Shown here: positions 1 through 7,379 of the stretch, piece by piece
How the letters are laid out: every line of letters begins with the position of its first letter
How positions within the stretch are numbered: position 1 is the first letter of the stretch
DNA from: JAPPHA01 sp963662815
Lineage (GTDB): Bacteria > Pseudomonadota > Alphaproteobacteria > Rhodobacterales > Rhodobacteraceae
Length of the DNA stretch: 64,000 nt
Assembly (NCBI GenBank): GCA_963662815.2
Contig: CAXXWA010000029.1
Span: forward strand, 248,001 to 312,000
Reading direction: 5' to 3'
The notes under the pieces: model-generated
Database searches by the model: none
The model's input: only the letters and a program-made list of their open reading frames with translations
What the model was told of the DNA's origin: nothing
Position numbers and translations under genes: made by a program

Positions 1-1730
1 TTCGTGAGGATCATCAGCGGGATGGCGCCGCCGATGCTTCTCTCGCCCCGCGCCCAGAAGGTGACGGGCGTCAGAACAACGCCCGCCGCCGGATCCCGCT
101 GGCTCGCGTAAGCGTAGGCGGCGAACTTCGGGTCGCGATGCATGTCGAGCACACCGTGATGGCAGATGCGGTCGCCAGAACCGAAGTCGCAGTGGGTGTT
201 GTAGTCGGCCATGCACCAGCCGATGCAGCCCGAAACCTGCGGGTCGCCGCCCGCTGCATCAAGCACCTGCAGATGACGGGTCACGTGCTCGATCTGGCGT
301 TCTTCCGGGTCCGTGCTCTTTGTGGGATACATGTGTCCGTTGAACTCGGTGACGAGGTAGGGGACCGTGCGGTTCAACCCCGTGACCTCGGCCTGCCGCC
401 TGAGGGCGATCCGGCCATGGTTGGCGCCTGGCAGCGTCTCTGACCCGAGAACGAAGTCGTTCATCGTGTAGACGTCCTCCAGGAACTCGCTGCACGGGAA
501 GTTCCTTACGCCCGCGGTCTGCCGAGTCGGATCCAGCATCCGCGCGAGCGCATTCGTTTCGGCGTAGAAGTCGTGATCGTCTGCGGACTCGTTGATGCGG
601 ACCCCCCAAAGGACGATCGAGGGGTGATTCCAGTCGCGCTGGATCATGCGTCGAACGTTTTGGACGGAATCCCGCTTCCAAGCGGCGCCCCCGATGTGCT
701 GCCAACCCGGAATCTCCTCGAAGACGAGGAGCCCGACTCGGTCGCAATGGTCCAGGAACCATGGCGACTGCGGGTAATGGGAAGTTCGCACGAGGTTGCA
801 CCCGAGCTTGCGTTTCAGGATTTCCGCGTCGCGTTCCTGGACCCGCCTTCCCGCAGCGTATCCGACATGGGGAAAGGACTGGTGGCGGTTGAGCCCCCGG
901 ATTCCGACCGGCTTGCCGTTCAGGAGGAATCCGTCCGGCGTGAACTCGGCCGTGCGATAACCGAAATTCGTCTGGACCCTGTCCGTTCCCGCGGGGCAGG
1001 CGAGGTCCACGATCACCCTGTAGAGCTCTGGCGAATCGAGATCCCACAGAGCAACCTTTCCGGGGCCGGCGAATTGCAGGACAGCGGACGAGTCGCAGGT
1101 TACCGCCTCGGTTCGGCCGATCGCGTCGCCGCCGGGATCCAGGAGCGTCGCCGCCAGCCGGATATCGCCGCCGGCACGGTGCGCGTCCCTGATATCGACG
1201 CGCACCATCGCGGTTCCCGACGCGCCGAGCGCATCCGGCGTCTCCACCTTCAGGCGCTCGATCGACACGGGCGGCGCAACCCTGAGCCAGACGTCGCGGT
1301 AGATTCCGGCGTAGGTCAGATAGTCGATCTGTCCCCCGAATGGCGGAATGTCGGGGTTTTCGGTGCCGTCGATCCGGACCGTGACCACGTTCTCGCCCTT
1401 CTTCAATCCGCCGGTCAACCGCGCCTCGAAGGGAGTGTAGCCGTCGCGGTGCGACGAGACCTTCCGGCCGTTCAGGAACACGGTCGAGTTCGCCATCGCC
1501 CCGTCGAACAGCAGCGACACCTCGCGTTCCGCGAATTCGGGTGTCCACGCAATGACCTTTTGGTAACAGAAACGCCGCTGGTAGGATCCTTCGTCGAAGT
1601 ACCCGAACGGAAGTTCGACCGCAGTATGCGGCAGCCGGACACGGCCCCCCGGTCGAAGTTCCGAGGACCATTCCGGCTCGAATCCTTCGTGGAATACCCA
1701 ACCGTCGTTCATCCGTACGGTCGAACGCAT
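1..1730 (-). CDS. Glycoside hydrolase family 2 protein (beta-galactosidase/beta-glucuronidase type), C-terminus beyond window
   Basis: Hydrolyses a terminal beta-linked sugar, probably galactose, by a retaining mechanism. About 576 residues are visible. The order is an N-terminal jelly-roll sugar-binding domain (about 15-170), an immunoglobulin-like domain (about 180-275) and a TIM barrel that runs off the left edge. The barrel opening carries the family hallmark GIRGLNRHQSFPH. The acid/base glutamate is E381 in WGVRINES and the likely nucleophile is E462 in LVTEFNGH. The ATG at 1730 follows a strong GGAGGG site. No signal peptide is seen, so the enzyme is probably cytoplasmic. The alpha-galactosidase gene lies upstream on the same strand and a galactonate-pathway kinase is nearby, which favours galactosides. 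Glucuronides or mannosides are not excluded. Confidence 0.9.
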   Translation of the reverse strand, partial: MRSTVRMNDGWVFHEGFEPEWSSELRPGGRVRLPHTAVELPFGYFDEGSYQRRFCYQKVIAWTPEFAEREVSLLFDGAMANSTVFLNGRKVSSHRDGYTPFEARLTGGLKKGENVVTVRIDGTENPDIPPFGGQIDYLTYAGIYRDVWLRVAPPVSIERLKVETPDALGASGTAMVRVDIRDAHRAGGDIRLAATLLDPGGDAIGRTEAVTCDSSAVLQFAGPGKVALWDLDSPELYRVIVDLACPAGTDRVQTNFGYRTAEFTPDGFLLNGKPVGIRGLNRHQSFPHVGYAAGRRVQERDAEILKRKLGCNLVRTSHYPQSPWFLDHCDRVGLLVFEEIPGWQHIGGAAWKRDSVQNVRRMIQRDWNHPSIVLWGVRINESADDHDFYAETNALARMLDPTRQTAGVRNFPCSEFLEDVYTMNDFVLGSETLPGANHGRIALRRQAEVTGLNRTVPYLVTEFNGHMYPTKSTDPEERQIEHVTRHLQVLDAAGGDPQVSGCIGWCMADYNTHCDFGSGDRICHHGVLDMHRDPKFAAYAYASQRDPAAGVVLTPVTFWARGERSIGGAIPLMILT

Positions 1731-2129
1731 CACCGTCCCTCCACTTACGGTTCGCCCCGCCTGCAACCCTGCGCCATTCTTTGTCGGCCGCAATTCCAGG
1801 CGGCGCGCAATGATCCCGCAGCCTGGGCGTCATGCAGGGAAACCAGCGGCCGGTTGACCTGCCCGTCATTGCGGCATGTGCCCGAAACCCCGCGATCACC
1901 GCAAGCCCCGGCCGCGCACCCCCTCAGCCGAACCAGCCGCGATCGTGGGACGCGGGCGGAATGCCTCCCCTTCAAATCGGCCGGCTTGCGGGGAATGAAT
2001 CGATTGCATCCCGCAGCGGAAGGCGCCGCAACCGGAAGGCGTTTCCCGATCGCGCGCGCAACGGCTTCCGGCAGGCGATGACGCATCCTTCCCGTGGATC
2101 GCCCGCACCGCGGCGGTCCGCGGGCCTGT
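1731..2129. other. Intergenic stretch between the GH4 and GH2 genes
   Basis: About 400 bases with open frames on both strands, but none shows family motifs or a plausible ribosome site. The only functional element I recognise is the GGAGGG site just upstream of the GH2 start. The gap is unusually long for two genes of one presumed operon and may hold a separate promoter for the GH2 gene. Confidence 0.5.
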
Positions 2130-3503
2130 TCACGCAACCCGTCTTCGCGACCCCGACCGGGACCACTCGGGAAGCCACTCGCCATGGGCTTCGACGAGTT
2201 CGTCCACAAGCGCCCAGATCTGGTCGAGATCGAGTTCCGCGCCGGTGTGCGGATCCATCATCGCGGCGTGATAGATGTGTTCGCGGTTTTCTTCCAGCAG
2301 AGCCGCGACGGTCAGCTCCTGCACGTTGACGTTGGTCCGAATGATCGACGTCAACTGCGGCGGAAGGGTGCCGATTCGCGTTGGCTGGACTCCGTTGCGA
2401 TCGACCAGGCAGGGAACTTCCACAATGCAATCGGCGGGAAGCGACGCAATGAGATCCGAATTCCTCACGTTGCCGTAGACGACGGAAGGCTCACCGGTGA
2501 CGAGGGAGTTCATGATGCCGGAAGCGTACTCCTGGCTTGGCGCGATCTCCGCTTCTTCGCCGCTGCCGCCGGCGGCGGCCTGTTCCTTCCAGCTTTCGAT
2601 CTGCTCGACGCAGCGACGAGGGTACTCGTCCAGGGGAATTCCGAACCTCTCGATCAGGTCGGGGCGGCCGCTCTTGATGAACCAGGGCACATACTCGGAG
2701 AAGTGCTCGGAACTCTCGGTCACGAAGTAGCCGAGCCGCATCATCATTTCGTAGCGCACGCGGTTCGGACACCGCCGGTTCCAGCTGTTCGGCTTGGGAA
2801 TGCGGCCGGCCGCATATCCGGTGCGCAGTTCGGGATAGAGGTCCCGAGCGCCGCCGCCCGCGAGGACTTCCTCGAATTCCAGAAAGAATGCCATGTGGTT
2901 GATCCCGGCGCAGCGATACCGGATTCGTTCGACGGGCAAGTCGAGGTCCCGGGCAAGCTCCGCGATAGTGCCCTGAACCGAATGGCAGAGGCCGACGACA
3001 CGAATCTCCGGAAACTTCTCGGCGATGGCCCAGACGTTCATAGCCATCGGGTTCACGTACTGTAGCATCAAGGCGTCCGCGCAGACCTCCGTCATGTCCG
3101 AGCAGATGCTCCAGAGATGCGGGATCGTTCGAAGGCCGCGCATGATGCCGCCGACACCGAGCGTATCGGCGATCGTCTGGCGAAGCCCGAACCTCTTCGG
3201 CACTTCGAAGTCCGTGACCGTGCACGGCTCGTAACCGCCGATCTGGAAGGCGACGACCACGAAGTCAGCGCCTTCAAGCGCGGCGCGCCGGTCGAGATGC
3301 GCGGATATGACTGCCCCCGCACCCGTGGTGTCGACCATTCTCCGCGCCAGCGTTTCGGCTTCCCGCAGCCGCGACGGATCGATGTCCACGAGAGCGACAT
3401 GCGCGTCGCGCAGCGCCGCGTGCCGGAGCACATCGCCGAGAATGTTCTTCAGGAAAACCGTGGAACCGGCGCCAATGAAGGCGATTTTCAGCCTCGATGT
3501 CAT
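2130..3503 (-). CDS. melA: GH4 family alpha-galactosidase (MelA-like)
   Basis: GH4 enzymes cleave glycosides by an NAD-dependent oxidation-elimination mechanism that needs a divalent metal such as Mn2+. The 457-residue protein begins with a Rossmann nucleotide-binding segment (GAGSTVFLKNILGD, residues 11-24). It carries the metal-ligand Cys/His motif GLCHSV (C173, H174) and the conserved N202-H203 pair in INHMAFF. The length is typical of MelA/AglA proteins. The ATG at 3503 follows AAGGA at good spacing. It is cytoplasmic. Substrate could be alpha-galactoside or alpha-glucoside, since GH4 members differ subtly. The neighbouring GH2 enzyme and the DgoK kinase favour galactose-containing substrates. 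Confidence 0.88.
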   Translation of the reverse strand: MTSRLKIAFIGAGSTVFLKNILGDVLRHAALRDAHVALVDIDPSRLREAETLARRMVDTTGAGAVISAHLDRRAALEGADFVVVAFQIGGYEPCTVTDFEVPKRFGLRQTIADTLGVGGIMRGLRTIPHLWSICSDMTEVCADALMLQYVNPMAMNVWAIAEKFPEIRVVGLCHSVQGTIAELARDLDLPVERIRYRCAGINHMAFFLEFEEVLAGGGARDLYPELRTGYAAGRIPKPNSWNRRCPNRVRYEMMMRLGYFVTESSEHFSEYVPWFIKSGRPDLIERFGIPLDEYPRRCVEQIESWKEQAAAGGSGEEAEIAPSQEYASGIMNSLVTGEPSVVYGNVRNSDLIASLPADCIVEVPCLVDRNGVQPTRIGTLPPQLTSIIRTNVNVQELTVAALLEENREHIYHAAMMDPHTGAELDLDQIWALVDELVEAHGEWLPEWSRSGSRRRVA

Positions 3504-4012
3504 CTGGATCCTTCACTCCAAACGTCCTGCGACGCGTTCTTGCGCCTTGCCACCGCATGCGCAAGCCAAAACCCGTTCCGTTCCGAAGCGCCGCGACCAG
3601 GAGGAATTCGGTACGGGAACGCGGGGTCGCGATTTCGATCCGAACAACGGCGGAAACCTCCTCGGCGGCGAGTGACGTGTTCAGTGCCGCCCGTCCGTCA
3701 TATCCCGAATGTGGAAGAACGAAGCCCGGGCTTCTTCCCGAGGAGGTGCGACGTCTCGATGTCGCGCGTCGCGGAGAACGCGGGTCGTGGTCCGGTCGGT
3801 GCTCGGCCGTTGAATCTCGGGGGCTCAGCAGCGCCGGTTTCGCCGATGGCCGCTCTTGCCTCGCGACGACGGGATTTTGCACACTTGCGCGACGGGCCCG
3901 CGTTCCCGAATCGCCCACGACGGCGGACGCGAGGCGGCTCGTTGATGCCGCGCCCGGCATAAACGCAAGGGACCGGAGGGAAACCGCGCCGCAGTGCCGA
4001 ACGGAGGGGTCC
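3504..4012. promoter_or_regulatory. Divergent control region between melA and dgoK, with a 14-bp palindrome
   Basis: About 500 bases separate the divergently transcribed melA and dgoK genes. I see no credible gene here. A perfect palindrome, GAAGCCCGGGCTTC, lies at 3721-3734 and could be an operator or a hairpin. GGAGGGG at 4003-4009 is the ribosome site for dgoK. No regulator gene is adjacent. Confidence 0.4.
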
Positions 4013-4930
4013 ATGATGGACATCGACTGGATTGCCGTGGACTGGGGAACGACAAACCTCCGCGCCTGGGGCCTGAAGGGGCATGCGGACGTCGTGGCCG
4101 AGGCCGATTCCGACGACGGCATGAACAGCCTACGTCCCGAGGAGTTCGAATCGGCGCTCATGAAGCTCGTCGGCACCTGGCTGCCTGCCCGCGACGCGCT
4201 GCAGGTCTTGGTCTGCGGCATGGCCGGCGCCGACGGCGGCTGGGCGAAAGCCCCTTACCGGCTGGCGCCCTGCACGCCGCTCGAAGCGGAAGCGGCGGTT
4301 TCGCCCCGTACGGTCGAGTCGCGGCTCAGGGTCAGGATTCTCCCCGGGATCCGGCAGGCAGGACCTGGCTTCGACGTCATGCGGGGAGAGGAGACGCAGG
4401 TGGCGGGCTTCCTGTCGCATCGCCCGGACTTCGACGGCGTCATCTGCCTCCCCGGAACGCACACGAAATGGATTCGCGTGCGCGACGGTGAAATCGTGAG
4501 GTTCCGGACTTTCATGAGCGGCGAACTGTATGCTCTCCTCGGCCGCGAATCCGTGCTCAGGCATGTGGTCGACGACCGCGGCAGGGATGATTCCGCGTTC
4601 GAATCCGCGGTCAAGGCGCTGGCCGCCGACCCGGGATCCCTTGCCGGGAGCCTGTTCTCGATCCGTGCCGAGGCGCTGACCGCAGGTCTTTCGCCCGTCA
4701 CCGCCTCGGCGCGGCTCTCGGGCGCGCTCATCGGCGCTGAGCTCGCCGCTGCCAGGCCGTTCTGGCTCGATCGCACGCCGGTCGTCGTCGGCAGCGGGCG
4801 CCTCGCGGCCCTCTATTCGACGGCAATCGGAACTGTCGGGGCCGGGGCGCGGTCAGCGGATGCGGCGGACATGACGCTGGCGGGCCTTGCGAGTGCGCGT
4901 GCGCGCCTTTCCGGCGGCGTCCCGGCCTGA
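4013..4930 (+). CDS. dgoK: 2-dehydro-3-deoxygalactonokinase
   Basis: Phosphorylates 2-dehydro-3-deoxy-D-galactonate with ATP in the De Ley-Doudoroff route for galactose and galactonate. The 305-residue protein has the ASKHA-type N-terminal phosphate motif DWGTTNLRAW, a GMAGADGGW segment, and the DgoK-typical MRGEETQVAGFL and CLPGTHTKWIRV motifs. Two adjacent ATG codons (4013 and 4016) follow the GGAGGGG site; either could be used. The frame stays open upstream, but that part lacks similarity to the family. The partner aldolase dgoA and a galactose dehydrogenase are not in the window, so the pathway must be completed elsewhere. Confidence 0.92.
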   Translation: MMDIDWIAVDWGTTNLRAWGLKGHADVVAEADSDDGMNSLRPEEFESALMKLVGTWLPARDALQVLVCGMAGADGGWAKAPYRLAPCTPLEAEAAVSPRTVESRLRVRILPGIRQAGPGFDVMRGEETQVAGFLSHRPDFDGVICLPGTHTKWIRVRDGEIVRFRTFMSGELYALLGRESVLRHVVDDRGRDDSAFESAVKALAADPGSLAGSLFSIRAEALTAGLSPVTASARLSGALIGAELAAARPFWLDRTPVVVGSGRLAALYSTAIGTVGAGARSADAADMTLAGLASARARLSGGVPA

Positions 4931-5230
4931 ATCCGCAGATGCGTGACCGTCCGTCCGAGCGTTCCGCGACATCACAAGTCACCCCTCGAGTGGAGAGGGC
5001 GCGATCCTCGTTGCGGCCCGGCCGGAAGGAGGCCCGTTGCACTGCGGCGGCCGCAGTCCCTTCCGGGAGCATCGATGTCGTGGCGCATGTTTCGGCGCGG
5101 AGACCGCTGCCGGCGTCATTGCCTGTTTGACGCTTTCAGGCGCGATGTCGCAGGAGGCGCGAACTCGCGAATGAAGTCACGAGCCGTCCTGCAGTGATCG
5201 CAGCCGACGGAATTCTCGGCATTCCGGACT
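4931..5230. other. Gene-free stretch between dgoK and rsmI
   Basis: Three hundred bases between convergent dgoK and rsmI. No coding frame has recognisable motifs. In many proteobacteria yraN follows rsmI at this place, but I see no YraN-like sequence here. No convincing terminator hairpin was found by eye. Confidence 0.5.
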
Positions 5231-6121
5231 TCAGCTTCGCGAATGCTCCAGCTCGACCGCCCTGGCGTAGGCGCGCCGGCGCTGCACGCCGAGGCATTCC
5301 GCGGCGAGCTTGGCGGCATCCCGGGGGCGAAGCATATTGAGCGCACTTGCCAGGAACCGGTCGATTTCGGCATCCTCGACCGGAAGGCTCTCCGGCGGCG
5401 GGCCAAGGACAAGGACAAACTCGCCCCTCGCCCGACGCGTCGCGGCCTGGCCGTCAACCGGGTACCTGCGGGAAAGTTCGGAGAGCGTCCCGCGCGTCAC
5501 CTCCTCGAACTTCTTCGTCAATTCGCGACAGACTGTGACCGGCCTTTCGCTGCCGAACGCGGAAATCATGTCGGACAGGGAGGCAGCGATCCGTGCCGGC
5601 GACTCGAAAAGGACAAGCGTCGCCTGCACGTTCGCCAGTCCCGTCAGGAACGTCATGCGCGCTGCCTGTCTCGGCGGAGGAAATCCGGCAAACATGAACC
5701 GGTCGGTCGGCTGCCCGGAAACCGACAGGGCGGCCAGCACCGCAGAAGGCCCCGGCGCGGGCGTCACCGCGAGACCGGCCTCCTGAAACGCCCTGACAAG
5801 GCGGTAGCCCGGGTCCGCAATGGCCGGCGTGCCGGCGTCGGACACGAGCGCGACGCTCTGGCCGCCTTGCGCCAGACCAACCAGGCGCTCCCGGATGCGC
5901 GCGGCATTGTGATCGTTGTAGGAGACGACCCGCCGTCCGGCCAGGGAAACGCCGTGAATGTCTAGCAGCCGCCGAATGCTGCGCGTGTCCTCCGCCGCGA
6001 TGACATCCGCAGCGCGCAGGACGTCGAGCGCCCTGAGCGTGATGTCGCGCGCCGCGCCGACCGGAGTCGATACGACGTGGAGGCCGTTTGGCAGGCCGGA
6101 GTTGCCGCCCGCAGAAACCAT
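5231..6121 (-). CDS. rsmI: 16S rRNA (cytidine-1402-2'-O)-methyltransferase
   Basis: SAM-dependent enzyme that 2'-O-methylates C1402 in the 16S rRNA decoding centre. The 296-residue protein belongs to the tetrapyrrole-methylase fold. It has the N-terminal STPVGAARDITLRAL motif (usual form TPIGNLxDIT), AAEDTRSIRRLL, SYNDHNAARIRERL and the glycine-rich VSDAGTPAIADPGY loop, all diagnostic for RsmI. Length is normal. It is divergent from the LpoA-like lipoprotein gene, a common arrangement. Confidence 0.97.
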   Translation of the reverse strand: MVSAGGNSGLPNGLHVVSTPVGAARDITLRALDVLRAADVIAAEDTRSIRRLLDIHGVSLAGRRVVSYNDHNAARIRERLVGLAQGGQSVALVSDAGTPAIADPGYRLVRAFQEAGLAVTPAPGPSAVLAALSVSGQPTDRFMFAGFPPPRQAARMTFLTGLANVQATLVLFESPARIAASLSDMISAFGSERPVTVCRELTKKFEEVTRGTLSELSRRYPVDGQAATRRARGEFVLVLGPPPESLPVEDAEIDRFLASALNMLRPRDAAKLAAECLGVQRRRAYARAVELEHSRS

Positions 6122-6224
6122 GTCCGCACCTCCTCCGCCCCTGTACCTCGGCCTGACCCGAATTCACTTTTGTCAATACCCCGGTTAAGGTACCAGTGCA
6201 CGAAATTCTCCGGAGCACACCGAC

Positions 6225-7379
6225 ATGCGCACTTTCCGCCCTTTCGCCCTCCTGCCGCTGCTTCTCCTCGCCATGGCGGCCTGCCAGCCGCAGGCCGTCA
6301 ACCGGGGCCCGGCCGTGGGGGCCGGCGCGCCGGCCACGATTGCGCTCCTCGTCCCCTCGGGTTCGGAAGACGCGAGGCAGGAAGCTCTCTCGGAGAGCCT
6401 CGTCCGGGCGGCGGAGCTCGCTGTCGAGGACCTCGGAACCGATGCGCGGGTCGACCTCCGGGTCTACCCGACTGCGGGCGACCCCGTGATGGCTGAGGAG
6501 GCGGCGCGAAGCGCCGCGGCCGACGGCGCCCACATTATCCTCGGGCCGCTCTTCTCCGGCGCGACGGTCGCCGCGGGCCGCGAGGCGGCCAAGCACGGAT
6601 TGACGGTGCTCAGCTTCTCCAACAACACGCGGGTCGCCGGCGGCAACGTGTTCATACTGGGCAACACGTTCGAGAATTCCGCCGACGTGCTGGTCTCCCA
6701 CGCCGCATCCACGGGGCTCAGGCGATTCTCGGTGATCGCGTCCCAGAACGAAGCCGGGGAACTCGCAACGGGCGCCGTCACCGGCGCAGCGGTCACGAAC
6801 GGCGCCGCCGTCGTCAGCATCGCCACTTACGAACGAACCGCTTCCGGGGTGATCGACGCCGTGCCCGGAATCAGGGAGACGATCATGGCGTCTGAAGCGG
6901 AAGCGATCGTCCTGGATGCTGACGCGGCGGGTGCGCTTCCCATTTTCGCGGAAATGCTGCCCGAAGGCGGCCCTGATCCGGAAACGGTCAAATACATCGG
7001 CTTGACCCGCTGGGACATTCCGTCCGCGACCATGCGGCACGCTGCGCTCCAGGGGGGCTGGTTCGCGAGGCCGGACCCGGTCGTTTACGGCCAGTTCGTC
7101 AATCGCTACCGCGGCGCCCACGGTTCGCGGCCCCACCCCCTCGCCGGACTGGCGTATGACGGCGTCAAGGCGATAGGCGCACTGCTTCGGACCGGAAGCC
7201 GCGCACCGCTGTCGACGCAGTCCCTGACGCGGTTCGGCGGATTCGAGGGCGTGAACGGAGTATTCCGCCTCCGGCGCGACGGCACCGTTGAACGCCTTCT
7301 CGCGGTTGTCGAGATCCGCGAGGGGCGAGCGGAGATCATCAACCCGGCGGACCGGGACTTCGGCGGTGCCGGAACGTAG
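6225..7379 (+). CDS. Penicillin-binding protein activator, LpoA-like lipoprotein
   Basis: A 384-residue protein with a lipoprotein signal: a hydrophobic stretch followed by the lipobox MAAC near residue 20. The rest resembles a periplasmic binding protein of the branched-chain amino acid type (IALLVPSGSEDARQEALSE, GPLFSGATVAAG), as in the C-terminal half of LpoA/YraM. LpoA stimulates penicillin-binding protein 1A from the outer membrane. This protein lacks the long helical N-terminal domain of the enterobacterial form, as is usual in alphaproteobacteria. It is divergent from rsmI, and its end overlaps the presumed glnD start by 14 bases. Confidence 0.88.
   Translation: MRTFRPFALLPLLLLAMAACQPQAVNRGPAVGAGAPATIALLVPSGSEDARQEALSESLVRAAELAVEDLGTDARVDLRVYPTAGDPVMAEEAARSAAADGAHIILGPLFSGATVAAGREAAKHGLTVLSFSNNTRVAGGNVFILGNTFENSADVLVSHAASTGLRRFSVIASQNEAGELATGAVTGAAVTNGAAVVSIATYERTASGVIDAVPGIRETIMASEAEAIVLDADAAGALPIFAEMLPEGGPDPETVKYIGLTRWDIPSATMRHAALQGGWFARPDPVVYGQFVNRYRGAHGSRPHPLAGLAYDGVKAIGALLRTGSRAPLSTQSLTRFGGFEGVNGVFRLRRDGTVERLLAVVEIREGRAEIINPADRDFGGAGT

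Noticed and set aside
259..2081. Long open frames on both strands (about 500 codons) over the GH2 gene
   Set aside because: They are GC-rich shadow frames. The true gene in another minus-strand frame has all GH2 motifs and runs off the left edge.
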